Assembly (NCBI RefSeq): GCF_900996245.1
Contig: NZ_CAAJGK010000096.1
Span: 124,001-188,000, forward strand
Source: Paraburkholderia sp. BCC1886
GTDB taxonomy: Bacteria; Pseudomonadota; Gammaproteobacteria; Burkholderiales; Burkholderiaceae
Direction of reading: 5' to 3'
Length of the DNA: 64,000 nucleotides
In this document: positions 8,988 through 17,672 of the stretch, piece by piece
Layout: the number at the start of each line of letters is the position of its first letter
How positions within the stretch are numbered: position 1 is the stretch's first letter
Translations under genes and position numbers: made by a program
The notes under the pieces: model-generated
Database searches by the model: none
Seen by the model: the letters and a program-made list of their open reading frames with translations, nothing else
Told to the model about the DNA's origin: nothing

Positions 8988-11357
8988 ATGACAGGTGCAT
9001 CCCGATGGCGATCTGCACGTCGTAACTTCATCATTTGGCTTGCCTGCATGACCGTTCAAACAACCTCCGCACGCTGTAGCAGGGTGATGGCCCTCGCCGG
9101 CTTTCTGGTGTCCGCCGTGTCCGCTCACGCGAGCGAACCCGTCGTGGTCCGCGATATCAAACTCGAAGGGCTGCAGCGCATCGAACCCGGCACGGTGTTC
9201 GCGTATCTGCCCATCAAGGTCGGCGACACGCTGACCGACGACAAGGCCTCCGACGCGATTCGCGCGCTGTACGCCACCGGTTTTTTCAACGACGTGAAGA
9301 TTGCCGCCGACGGCAACGTGCTGATCGTTCAGTTGCAGGAACGCGCAGCCATCGGCACGATCGATTTCTCCGGCATTCACGAATTCGACAAGGACAACCT
9401 GACGAAGGCGCTGAATTCGGTTGGGCTCTCGCAAGGCCACAACTACGACAAGGCGCTGGTCGACAAGGCCGAGCAGGAACTGAAACGCCAGTATCTGACG
9501 CGCGGTTATTACGCGGCGGAGGTGACCACTACCATCACGCCGATCGACCGCAACCGGGTCGCCATCCTGTTTGCGGTGGCCGAAGGGCCGAGCGCAAAAA
9601 TCCGCCAGGTCAATTTCATCGGCAATCATGCAGCGAGCGAAAGCACGCTGCACGACGAGATGGAAATGTCCACGCCGAACTGGTTCTCCTGGTACACGAA
9701 GAACGATCTGTATTCGAAGGACAAGCTCACGGGCGATCTCGAACACGTGCGTTCGTATTATCTGAACCGCGGCTATCTCGAGTTCAATATCGAGTCGACC
9801 CAGGTGTCGCTGTCGCCGGATCGCAAGGACATGTATCTCACCATCGTGTTGCACGAAGGCGAGCCTTATACGATTTCGGGCATCAAGCTGGCGGGTAATC
9901 TGCTCGACCGCCAGGCGGAACTCGAAAAAATCATCCACATCAAGCCGGGCGAACGCTTCTCGGCCGACAAGCTGCAGGCCACCACCAAGGCGCTGGTCGA
10001 CAAGCTCGGCGAATACGGTTATGCGTTCGCGACCGTCAACGCGCAGCCGCAGATCGACCAGCAACACCATACGGTCGACCTGACCTTGCAGGTCGACCCT
10101 AGCCGCCGGGTGTACGTGCGGCGCGTGAATATCGAGGGCAATACGCGCACGCGCGACGAAGTCGTGCGGCGCGAGATGCGCCAGATGGAAAGCTCGTGGT
10201 TCGATTCGAACCGGCTCGCGCTGTCGAAGGACCGGGTCAATCGTCTGGGCTATTTCACCGACGTGGACGTCAGCACCGTACCGGTCGAGGGCACGCCCGA
10301 CCAGGTCGATATCGACGTGAAGGTGACGGAAAAGCCGACCGGCTCGATTTCGCTGGGGCTCGGTTACGGCTCGGGCGAAGGGCCGATTATCTCTGCGGGC
10401 GTGTCGCAGGACAACGTGTTCGGCTCCGGCACGAGTCTGTCGGTGAACGTGAACACCGCGACCACGTACCGAACGTTGACGGTCACGCAGGTGGACCCGT
10501 ACTTCACCGTGGACGGCATCAAGCGGATTACCGACGTGTATTACCGCACGACCGAGCCGCTGTATTACTCGACCGATTCGAGCTTCCGCATTATTACGGC
10601 GGGCGCGGACCTGAAATTCGGCGTGCCGTTTTCCGAGTCCGACATGGTGTACTTCGGTCTCGGCTTCGAACAGAACCGGCTCGAAATCGACGCGAACACC
10701 CCGCAGTCCTACAAGGACTACGTGACGGATTTCGGGCGCGTGTCGAACAACGTGCCGCTGACCATGGGCTGGTCGCGTGACAATCGCGACAGCGCGCTGG
10801 TGCCGAGCCGCGGTTATTACACGCAGGCGAATGCCGAATACGGCTCGCCGCTCGGCGATACGCCGTATTACAAGGCCGATTTACAGGCGCAATACTATTA
10901 TTCGTTCGCCCGCGGTTTCGTGCTGGGGCTGAACTTCCAGGGCGGTTACGGTAACGGTCTGGACGGCAAGCCTTATCCGATCTTCAAGAACTACTTTGCC
11001 GGCGGCATCGGCTCGGTGCGCGGCTATGAACCCAGCTCGCTCGGGCCACGCGACGCCACCACCAACGACCCGGTCGGCGGCTCGCGGATGGTGGTCGGCA
11101 ATATCGAGTTGACGGTGCCGCTGCCGGGCTCGGGCTACGACCGGACGCTGCGCGTCTTCACGTTCTTCGACGGCGGCAACGTGTGGGGCGCGGAGGGCAA
11201 CAGCACCGGCGCGAACGGTCTGCGCTACGGTTACGGCGTCGGCCTCGCGTGGATCTCGCCGATCGGGCCGCTCAAGCTGAGCTTCGGTCTGCCGGTCGTC
11301 AAACATGCGGGCGATCAGTACCAGAAGTTCCAGTTTCAGATCGGCACGTCGTTCTGA
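8988..11357 (+). CDS. Second BamA-type outer-membrane assembly factor (Omp85 family)
   Basis: A 789-residue Omp85 protein of the BamA class: N-terminal signal segment ending near SAHA-SEP, five POTRA domains (the first opening VVRDIKLEGLQRIEPGTV, about residues 51-70), then a 16-strand barrel with the loop-6 motif VRGY (in GSVRGYEPSSLGPRD), ending in FQIGTSF with terminal Phe. The sequence strongly resembles the housekeeping BamA of this group, but the neighbours are wrong: bamA normally lies between rseP and skp/lpxD, and here an unknown gene precedes it and ppnP follows. I therefore read it as a paralogue; the main copy should be elsewhere. The start is uncertain (ATG at 8988; in-frame ATGs at 9048 and 9087). 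Confidence 0.9.
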   Translation: MTGASRWRSARRNFIIWLACMTVQTTSARCSRVMALAGFLVSAVSAHASEPVVVRDIKLEGLQRIEPGTVFAYLPIKVGDTLTDDKASDAIRALYATGFFNDVKIAADGNVLIVQLQERAAIGTIDFSGIHEFDKDNLTKALNSVGLSQGHNYDKALVDKAEQELKRQYLTRGYYAAEVTTTITPIDRNRVAILFAVAEGPSAKIRQVNFIGNHAASESTLHDEMEMSTPNWFSWYTKNDLYSKDKLTGDLEHVRSYYLNRGYLEFNIESTQVSLSPDRKDMYLTIVLHEGEPYTISGIKLAGNLLDRQAELEKIIHIKPGERFSADKLQATTKALVDKLGEYGYAFATVNAQPQIDQQHHTVDLTLQVDPSRRVYVRRVNIEGNTRTRDEVVRREMRQMESSWFDSNRLALSKDRVNRLGYFTDVDVSTVPVEGTPDQVDIDVKVTEKPTGSISLGLGYGSGEGPIISAGVSQDNVFGSGTSLSVNVNTATTYRTLTVTQVDPYFTVDGIKRITDVYYRTTEPLYYSTDSSFRIITAGADLKFGVPFSESDMVYFGLGFEQNRLEIDANTPQSYKDYVTDFGRVSNNVPLTMGWSRDNRDSALVPSRGYYTQANAEYGSPLGDTPYYKADLQAQYYYSFARGFVLGLNFQGGYGNGLDGKPYPIFKNYFAGGIGSVRGYEPSSLGPRDATTNDPVGGSRMVVGNIELTVPLPGSGYDRTLRVFTFFDGGNVWGAEGNSTGANGLRYGYGVGLAWISPIGPLKLSFGLPVVKHAGDQYQKFQFQIGTSF

Positions 11358-11488
11358 TTGCGTTTGCTTCGCGGCGCCTGGCGGCCCCTGTATCATGGCG
11401 GCCTGGCGCTCCGGGGCAACGAGCCTGCGCGGGCGCCGCATGCAACCATCGCATGCATCCATTCACGCAGACTCAGAGGAAGCCCGCC

Positions 11489-11809
11489 ATGACGGCCGCC
11501 ACGCAATTCGATCAGGTATCCATTCTCAAACGCGCCAACGTCTACTTCGACGGCAAGTGTGTGTCGCATACGGTGCTGTTCGCCGACGACACGCGCAAGA
11601 CGCTCGGCGTGATCCTGCCGGGCGCACTCAACTTCGGCACCGACGCGCCGGAACTGATGGAAGTGCAGGCCGGCCAATGCCGTATCCGTCTGGAAGGCAG
11701 CGACGAGTGGAAGACCTACGGCGCGGGCGAATCGTTCTCGGTGCCGGGCAAAAGCCGTTTCGACATCGACGTGGTCGAGACGCTCGATTACATCTGCAGT
11801 TATCTGTAA
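11489..11809 (+). CDS. ppnP: Pyrimidine/purine nucleoside phosphorylase (PpnP/YaiE family)
   Basis: A 106-residue single-domain cupin of the DUF1255 family, whose E. coli member phosphorolyses many nucleosides to base and ribose-1-phosphate. Family features visible are the VYFDGKCVSHTV start region, GVILPGALNFGT and the YGAGESFSVPGKSRFDI block. AGAGGA lies before the ATG at 11489. The ORF extends far upstream in frame, but length and ribosome-binding site favour this start. It precedes an oxygenase-like gene by 51 bases on the same strand. Confidence 0.88.
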   Translation: MTAATQFDQVSILKRANVYFDGKCVSHTVLFADDTRKTLGVILPGALNFGTDAPELMEVQAGQCRIRLEGSDEWKTYGAGESFSVPGKSRFDIDVVETLDYICSYL

Positions 11810-11860
11810 TAGCCCGACGGGCGACGCTGGATTTCGCAGTCGTCGCCCCGGGCGCACCCC

Positions 11861-12562
11861 ATGCTGGTCTCCCATTTCTCACTCGACGATGCGATGCGCT
11901 CCCGCTCGGTGAGCGAGATCGTGCTGTCGGCCGACCTCGATGTACCGATGCCGCCGCCGCGTTTGCTGGCCGACTGGACGCGCGAGATTGCATCCAATAT
12001 GAGCCTGGAACCCGGCGACGTCGAAGTGCTGCCGCTGCCGCGCGCGCGGGCTCGCTGGCCGGACTATTCGCGCTGCGTGCAGGCCGTCTCCGACTGGACT
12101 GCCGCGCTGGGATTGCCGGGGCTGCTCGCGCAAAGCGACGTCGCGCTGATGGTGTGCCGCGGCGCACGCTATCACCACGACGGCGAGCAATATGGCGGCG
12201 CGGCCTTCTGCAATCTGTTCCTGAGCGAGGACAAAGGACTGGACGTGCACTTCGCGTTGGCGAACCGGCGCATGGCATTGAAACGCGGCACGGCGATGAT
12301 CTTCGATACGTGCCAGCCGCATGCCGTCATTCGCCGCGAGGCCGAGGGTTTCGATGCGGCCGGTTTTCCGCCGGACCACGACCTCGTGCAGATATTCCTG
12401 ACGTGGGAGTTGTCGCTAGAAGATGCGCGGCTGGTGCGGGCTTTGCAACTGGACTTCGATGTCGCCGATACGCAGACAGTAGAACAGGAGCAGGTCAGAT
12501 TGAATGGCAGGCCGGTGACCGTGTGCCCAGGCTCTGGCCGCTGGATAGAAGCTACCGCGTAA
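11861..12562 (+). CDS. Putative Fe(II)/2-oxoglutarate oxygenase-like protein
   Basis: A 233-residue protein. It contains an HxD pair in RYHHDGEQYGG (His105/Asp107) and a distal histidine in CQPHAVIRR (His154), the spacing and setting of a double-stranded beta-helix oxygenase with a two-histidine, one-carboxylate iron site. The segment AMIFDTCQPHAV resembles the strand that carries the third ligand. No Arg typical of 2-oxoglutarate binding could be placed with certainty, and the substrate is unknown. The gene sits behind ppnP and its end overlaps the convergent thioesterase gene by 11 bases. Confidence 0.6.
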   Translation: MLVSHFSLDDAMRSRSVSEIVLSADLDVPMPPPRLLADWTREIASNMSLEPGDVEVLPLPRARARWPDYSRCVQAVSDWTAALGLPGLLAQSDVALMVCRGARYHHDGEQYGGAAFCNLFLSEDKGLDVHFALANRRMALKRGTAMIFDTCQPHAVIRREAEGFDAAGFPPDHDLVQIFLTWELSLEDARLVRALQLDFDVADTQTVEQEQVRLNGRPVTVCPGSGRWIEATA

Positions 12563-13124
12563 GCGCTGTCTGCGCGGCGCGCGACGAACTCGAAGCCGCC
12601 GGTGAAAACTCCATTCCCCCTTCGGCCTCGCTCCAGCGCACGACCCATTCGGGCAGCGCCGGCGACGCTTCGGTGCTGCCCGACATCTGCATCAATTCCG
12701 AGGTGGCCACCAGACCGCCGCTGCGTTTGAGAAAACGCGCCCGCACAACGGCCAGCGCCACCTGCACGCCGGCGCGCACGAAGCCCTGCTCGATGAACAC
12801 ATGCTTTTCGTCCCAACCGATCACGCGCGTATGCACGTCGTAACGGTCGTTGAGTTCGAGCGAGCGATGAAAGCGGATGGTTTCGAGCGTGACGACGGGA
12901 TACCAGCCGCGCGTTTTCAGTTGTTTCCACAGCCCGCTGCGCATCATCAGATCGATACGCGCGAGATCGAGGATCGTGAAATAGCGGCCGTTATTCATGT
13001 GGAACAGCAGGTCGAGGTCGTTGACCCAGACCCGGAACGGCGTGACGCAATTGTCGAGAATCTCCAGCCGGCTACGGCGGCGGCTGGAGACAAGCAGAAG
13101 CATTAAACGTAGCAGTAGATTCAT
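12552..13124 (-). CDS. Hotdog-fold acyl-CoA thioesterase (Them6/4HBT-like)
   Basis: A 190-residue protein with an N-terminal hydrophobic stretch (MNLLLRLMLLLVSS) and then a hotdog domain. The segment RVWVNDLDLLFHMNNGRYF (about residues 31-49) carries the conserved Asp and the HMNN motif of the 4-hydroxybenzoyl-CoA thioesterase-like family; the nearest well-known relatives are the Them6-type proteins. It probably hydrolyses acyl-CoA thioesters at the membrane. The start at 13124 was chosen because it gives a normal family N-terminus; an upstream ATG at 13187 is possible. Confidence 0.78.
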   Translation of the reverse strand: MNLLLRLMLLLVSSRRRSRLEILDNCVTPFRVWVNDLDLLFHMNNGRYFTILDLARIDLMMRSGLWKQLKTRGWYPVVTLETIRFHRSLELNDRYDVHTRVIGWDEKHVFIEQGFVRAGVQVALAVVRARFLKRSGGLVATSELMQMSGSTEASPALPEWVVRWSEAEGGMEFSPAASSSSRAAQTALTR

Positions 13125-13273
13125 GCGAATACCCGTTGATCGCGAATGCGCCGCTCGTGACGGCGCAAACGCGTATGGTAGTCGCACAGATATCGGCCGG
13201 GACCGGCCCGCGGCTTAAATCTATAGAGCGTGCCCTCCATGACTTTCCGCGCCCGGTATGTCCCGGCTTTGCG

Positions 13274-14653
13274 CTAGAACAGTTTGGCCAGCGCCGGCAC
13301 GCTCAGCACGGCCACGTAATAGCCCATGAACTGCACGCCCGTATTGAACGCAAAGAGCCGCGACAGCAAGCCGCCGAACAGGCCCACGGTGAGAATGACG
13401 GCGAGCCCGAGCAACTGTCCCTCCCACACGCTGATCACGACGATAAGCCCCGCGAAGGTCGCGATGATCGCCTCGTGACTCAAACGCCGCGCGACGAACG
13501 AAGCCGCCTTGTGCGCGTAGTTCATCGCGAGCGGATAGGCAATCAGCGCAGCGAGCAGCACCGACAGCAGCCCGAAGCCGAGAAACTCCCAGCTCGTCAT
13601 CAACGTGTGCAGGTTATTGATGTGTCCGGTGGCGGCGTCGACGGAAAAGCGCGGCGGCGCATTGAAGAGCGGCGCGGCCGGGCCGGCGGCCACCGGGCTC
13701 AAGGGCAGGCCGAACGCGATCAACGGAATCAGCGCCTCGGCGATATAGGTGGCTTCGGTCACGCCGTTGCGCGCGGCGATGACCGTCGTCAAACGCTGGT
13801 ACGCGTGCTTCACGCGCGTGCCGACGATCTCGCCCATCACCACGGTCATCGCGACCGGGCTGAACACGAAGGTGGCGCTGGACACGGCGGCGGTGCCGAT
13901 GGTCCACGCGGCTTGCCGGCGGTCGAGCACACGGAAGGGGTTCGGGAAGTAACCGGTCCAGCCCTTCACGTCGGGCGCGAGAGAAAACGTCGACACGGTG
14001 TCCCGGCGCATGCGCCGCCGTTCGACGGGCGACAGGATCGAGAACAGATCGGCGATCAGCGGGCCGATGGCGATGCCCAGAAAATAGCTGACGCTCAGTT
14101 TCACACCGTATTTGCCGGTCAATGCCTGCAGGCCGACGATCAACAGCACGAACGGAATCAGCAGCAGCACCGAGGCCCAGCGCCCCGCCGAAAAATACGC
14201 AATGCCGATGGCGGCGGCGAGAAACACCCACGGCGCGGCCTTCGAAATCGCCGAACCGAACGGCGCCAGCAGCACGGCGAACAACACCGCCAGCGGCAAT
14301 GCGACGAAGGCCGCGACGATCGCGCCCGAGGTCATCTTGCGCAGCGCGATATGCGGCACGCCGAGTGCGCGCAGCATCGTGGCCTGCTGGAGCAGCGGCG
14401 CAGCCATCGTATCGCCGGGAATGCCGAGTAGCGCGGTCGGAATCGAATGGGTCATGTGCTTGGCGACCGCGCCCGACATGAAGAACGTGAACACGCCGGC
14501 GGGCGGCACGCCGAGCAGCGCGACCAGCAGCGTCAGCGGCGCGATGGTGGTGGTCTCGTCGGTGCCGGAGATCAGGCCAATGCCCGCAAAAACGACGGCA
14601 CCGATCAGCCCCATCGCAAGCGCCACGAGAATCTGGTGAACGAGTGGGCTCAT
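13274..14653 (-). CDS. TctA-like permease, probable mevalonate uptake carrier
   Basis: A 459-residue integral membrane protein with about 11-12 hydrophobic segments; it resembles the TctA permease of tripartite tricarboxylate transporters (PF01970), with ALLGIPGD (about residues 76-83) in place of the family's LLNIPGE. It is the last gene of an operon encoding HMG-CoA reductase and lyase and overlaps the preceding gene by four bases, so the natural inference is import of mevalonate. Neither a TctC-type binding protein nor a four-helix TctB is in the operon, so it may work alone or with a remote partner. A carrier for another hydroxy acid cannot be excluded. Confidence 0.68.
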   Translation of the reverse strand: MSPLVHQILVALAMGLIGAVVFAGIGLISGTDETTTIAPLTLLVALLGVPPAGVFTFFMSGAVAKHMTHSIPTALLGIPGDTMAAPLLQQATMLRALGVPHIALRKMTSGAIVAAFVALPLAVLFAVLLAPFGSAISKAAPWVFLAAAIGIAYFSAGRWASVLLLIPFVLLIVGLQALTGKYGVKLSVSYFLGIAIGPLIADLFSILSPVERRRMRRDTVSTFSLAPDVKGWTGYFPNPFRVLDRRQAAWTIGTAAVSSATFVFSPVAMTVVMGEIVGTRVKHAYQRLTTVIAARNGVTEATYIAEALIPLIAFGLPLSPVAAGPAAPLFNAPPRFSVDAATGHINNLHTLMTSWEFLGFGLLSVLLAALIAYPLAMNYAHKAASFVARRLSHEAIIATFAGLIVVISVWEGQLLGLAVILTVGLFGGLLSRLFAFNTGVQFMGYYVAVLSVPALAKLF

Positions 14654-15198
14654 CGGCGTGCTCCGTTCGAAACGGGGTGAACGGTGGCCGCGCTATCGTT
14701 CTGCGCATCGGAAGTCAGCGACGCGGCGCGCGTCGCTTCGTAGGAAGCGAACAGGTCGAGCAGACCGAGTTCCTCCATTTCCGCGCGCGCGGCCGGCGAC
14801 AGATCGTCCGGCGAGCCGAGGCCGCCGGATTCCGTCGCAAGCTGGTCGAGCACGCGCAGGCGCTCGGTTTCGTCGGTGGCGTGTTCGACGACCGTGCGTT
14901 TGGGTTTGAACAGGACCGCGCACAGCGCGCCTGCGATCAGACAGCCCGCGAGTCCAACCAGCATCGCGTATGCGCGCGCGATGGCAGGGTCGGCCACCAC
15001 CGCCGACAACACGCGTTCGCCCGCAAAAAAGGCACCGGTACTGATACCGATGCCGAGTACGACCGACCACGCGAGATGGCCGAGTTCGACCGTGTCGCCC
15101 CAGACTTCCGCGTAGCGATGCGACGCGAGTTCGGCGCCGGCCGCGGGTCTCGATCCGCCGATGCCGACGGCTGCGGAATGACCGCGATACTGTTCCAT
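14650..15198 (-). CDS. Unknown two-helix membrane protein in the mevalonate operon
   Basis: A 182-residue protein with two hydrophobic segments (about residues 43-65 and 76-96) followed by a long charged cytoplasmic tail (KPKRTVVEHATDE and on). The ATG at 15198 has GGAGGAGA before it. It sits between the lyase and permease genes, overlapping the permease start by ATGA, so translation is probably coupled. Position suggests a small subunit of the carrier, like TctB, but two rather than four helices and no sequence similarity that I can see make this only a guess. Confidence 0.72.
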   Translation of the reverse strand: MEQYRGHSAAVGIGGSRPAAGAELASHRYAEVWGDTVELGHLAWSVVLGIGISTGAFFAGERVLSAVVADPAIARAYAMLVGLAGCLIAGALCAVLFKPKRTVVEHATDETERLRVLDQLATESGGLGSPDDLSPAARAEMEELGLLDLFASYEATRAASLTSDAQNDSAATVHPVSNGARR

Positions 15199-15254
15199 GC
15201 TGTCTCCTCCGGATGCCGGAGTTGTTTTAACAGGCGTGCCTCGAAGGCACGGTT

Positions 15255-16217
15255 TCAGGCCGCGGCCAGGCGCGCAGCACGTGCGATGCGCGCCTGCAAC
15301 GCGCGCGCCACACGCGAGGACGTGTCCCGTTGCAGAGCCGCCGAGATAAAGCTGCCCGCCTCGGCGAGCGCCGGCAAATCGATACCGGTCTCGATACCGA
15401 GTTCGTCGCAGAGATACACGATGTCCTCGGTCGCCACGTTGCCGGTCGCACCGGGCGAGTAAGGACAGCCGCCAATGCCCGAGACCGAACTGTCGAAGAT
15501 CGCCATACCCGATTGCAAGGCCGCGTAGACGTTTGCCGCTGCCATGCCCCACGTATCGTGGAAATGGCCGGCGAGCGCGGTCAACGGCACCTCGTTTGCA
15601 CAGGCTTCGATCATCCGGCGAGTTTTCAATGGCGTGCCGGTGCCGATCGTATCGCCGAGGCTGATTTCGTAGCAACCCAGCTGGTGAAGGCGCGCGGTCA
15701 CGGCCGCGACCTGGGCTGGATCGATCTCGCCTTCGAACGGACAGCCGAGCACGCACGAGACATAACCTCGCACGCGTACGCCGGCCGCGAGCGCTTTCTC
15801 GACGACCGGGACGAAGCGCTCGATGCTCTCGGCAATCGAACAGTTGATGTTCTTCTGCGAAAAGCTCTCCGACGCCGCGGCGAACACCGCGACTTCGTCG
15901 CAGCGCGCAGCGAGCGCGGCGTCGAGGCCTTTGAGGTTCGGTACCAGCGCGGAGAAAACCACGCCGTCGCGCCGCTCGATACCGGCGAGCACCTGCGCGC
16001 CGTCTGCCATCTGCGGGACCCATTTCGGCGAGACGAACGAGGCCGCCTCGATCCACGTGATGCCCGCGTCCATGAGCCGGCGAATCAGCTCGACCTTGAT
16101 GGCGGTCGGCACGAAGGCGGCTTCGTTCTGCAGGCCGTCGCGCGGGCCGACTTCGACCAGCTTGACCCGCGCGGGAAGCCCCGGACCAGGTTGCGAAAGC
16201 ATGCCGGTATCAGGCAT
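15255..16217 (-). CDS. mvaB: Hydroxymethylglutaryl-CoA lyase
   Basis: Cleaves (S)-HMG-CoA to acetoacetate and acetyl-CoA. A 320-residue TIM-barrel protein of the HMGL-like family. VEVGPRDGLQNE (about residues 20-31) gives the catalytic Arg-Asp pair, and the lyase signature SGIGGCPYSPGATGNVATED carries the active-site cysteine loop. CVLGCPFEGEI is also conserved. It overlaps the end of the HMG-CoA reductase gene by eight bases. Together the two enzymes turn mevalonate into acetoacetate and acetyl-CoA, the known degradative route of Pseudomonas mevalonii, rather than the leucine pathway, whose liu genes are absent here. Confidence 0.93.
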   Translation of the reverse strand: MPDTGMLSQPGPGLPARVKLVEVGPRDGLQNEAAFVPTAIKVELIRRLMDAGITWIEAASFVSPKWVPQMADGAQVLAGIERRDGVVFSALVPNLKGLDAALAARCDEVAVFAAASESFSQKNINCSIAESIERFVPVVEKALAAGVRVRGYVSCVLGCPFEGEIDPAQVAAVTARLHQLGCYEISLGDTIGTGTPLKTRRMIEACANEVPLTALAGHFHDTWGMAAANVYAALQSGMAIFDSSVSGIGGCPYSPGATGNVATEDIVYLCDELGIETGIDLPALAEAGSFISAALQRDTSSRVARALQARIARAARLAAA

Positions 16218-17496
16218 CGCGCGGACCCGCTAGCAGGGCGATGGCCAGATCGGTCCGCACGTCTTTCGCGGCGACCATCTTCTTCACGACCCAGTCGATG
16301 TCGCTGCCCTTCGCGCCCGCCGACATCGCGATGTTGCGGGCATGCAGCGCCATGTGACCGCGCTGGATGCCTTCGGTCGCGAGCGCTCGCAATGCGCCCA
16401 TGTTCTGCGCGAGACCCACGGCCACTGCGATTTCGCCGAGTTCCTGCGCCGACTTCACGTCCATGATTTTCAGCGCGAGCCGCGCGAGCGGATGGGTTTT
16501 GGTGGCGCCGCCGACCAGACCGACCGGCATCGGCATTTCGATCGTGCCGACCAGGTCGCCGTTGGTCGCCTTCTCCCACGTCGTGAGCGACGTGTAGCGG
16601 CCGCCGCGGCTCGCATACGCGTGCGCGCCCGCTTCGACGGCGCGCCAGTCGTTGCCCGTCGCGACGATCACCGGGTCGATGCCGTTCATGATCCCTTTGT
16701 TATGCGTGGCCGCGCGATACGGATCGACCGCCGCGAACAGATACGCGTCGATCACACCGTCGATCACTTCTTCGCCGGAATACTCCCTGGTCGCGAGCGT
16801 CTCGGCCGAATAGCGGACTTGTGCGCGCGCCAGCCGCAGGTCGGCGAGATTCGAAAGAATCCGCAGACGCACCTTGCCGCCCGTGATTTCCTCGATACGC
16901 CCGGCAACCGACTCCGCCATCGTATTGACGGTGTTGGCGCCCATCGCGTCGCGCACGTCGACGATCAGGTGAGCGACCACCATCGCGCCGCGCGGCGTAT
17001 CCGGAAAAACATGCACCTCGACGTCCTGGCAGCCGCCGCCGAGACCGATCAGCACCTTGTCGCGGCTATTCGCGAGTTCGATCAACTCGTCGCGATGTTT
17101 GAGAATCGACAGGCGCGCGCCGTACGGATCGGTGACGCCGAGAATCTGCACCTGCGCGCGCATCAGCGGGCCGGTGCTCGAGGTGCGGAAACCGCCGGCG
17201 GTGCGCGACAGCTTCGCCATGAACGACGCCGCCGCGACGATCGACGGTTCTTCGACCGCCATCGGCACGATCACGTCCTTCCCGTTGATCTGGAAGTAAC
17301 CCGCCACCGCCATCGGCAACTCGAACGTGCCGATCACGTTTTCGATCATGCCGTCTGCAATCTCGAGCGGCAGAGCGCCGGGTTTGGCGAGCTGCGCGTG
17401 TTCCGCGTCGTCCAGACCGACGGCTTGGCTGAGGAAGTCCAGACGCGCGGCCGGTGACAGTGCGCGGAAATTAGGAAGTGCCGAATCTTTGCTCAT
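16210..17496 (-). CDS. mvaA: Degradative (class II) HMG-CoA reductase
   Basis: Oxidises mevalonate to HMG-CoA with NAD(+) in the catabolic direction. A 428-residue class II enzyme whose catalytic residues fall at the numbers known for the P. mevalonii enzyme: Glu83 (VEEPS), Lys267 (HNKGIMNG), Asp283 (GNDWRA) and His381 (GHMALH). ENVIG (52-56) and DAMGAN (183-188) are the substrate and dinucleotide motifs. Length also matches. There is no membrane anchor, which separates it from eukaryotic biosynthetic forms. First gene of the leftward operon mvaA-mvaB-(14650)-(13274), with a symmetrical site upstream shared with the divergent regulator. Confidence 0.95.
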   Translation of the reverse strand: MSKDSALPNFRALSPAARLDFLSQAVGLDDAEHAQLAKPGALPLEIADGMIENVIGTFELPMAVAGYFQINGKDVIVPMAVEEPSIVAAASFMAKLSRTAGGFRTSSTGPLMRAQVQILGVTDPYGARLSILKHRDELIELANSRDKVLIGLGGGCQDVEVHVFPDTPRGAMVVAHLIVDVRDAMGANTVNTMAESVAGRIEEITGGKVRLRILSNLADLRLARAQVRYSAETLATREYSGEEVIDGVIDAYLFAAVDPYRAATHNKGIMNGIDPVIVATGNDWRAVEAGAHAYASRGGRYTSLTTWEKATNGDLVGTIEMPMPVGLVGGATKTHPLARLALKIMDVKSAQELGEIAVAVGLAQNMGALRALATEGIQRGHMALHARNIAMSAGAKGSDIDWVVKKMVAAKDVRTDLAIALLAGPRDA

Positions 17497-17588
17497 TGAA
17501 ATCGTCCTTGATGTTGCCGGTGTGGCGAACGCTCCATGCCGTAACGGTGGCGTGCGGCGCTCTGTGAATGGACGAATGATAGGGATGG

Positions 17589-17647
17589 TGTACCCTATTA
17601 AAAGGCACAGTTAAGCGCGACAGACAGCTAACTGTACCCATAACAGT
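17589..17647. promoter_or_regulatory. Candidate MocR-regulator operator between mvaA and its regulator
   Basis: The 176-base gap holds a perfect inverted repeat, ACAGTTA (17607-17613) and TAACTGT (17629-17635), plus a third half-site TAACAGT (17641-17647), and a direct repeat TGTACCC at 17589-17595 and 17633-17639, 44 bases apart (about four helix turns). MocR/GntR-aminotransferase regulators often bind paired repeats next to their own divergent gene, so this is the likely control site for both transcripts. It ends 25 bases before the regulator's start codon. Confidence 0.6.
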
Positions 17648-17672
17648 GGCGCTATTTTGCGGAGCAACAATC

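Noticed and set aside
12552..13187. Longer thioesterase start at 13187
   Set aside because: The added 21 residues (SRAAHSRSTG) are unlike the family N-terminus; ATG at 13124 is preferred.
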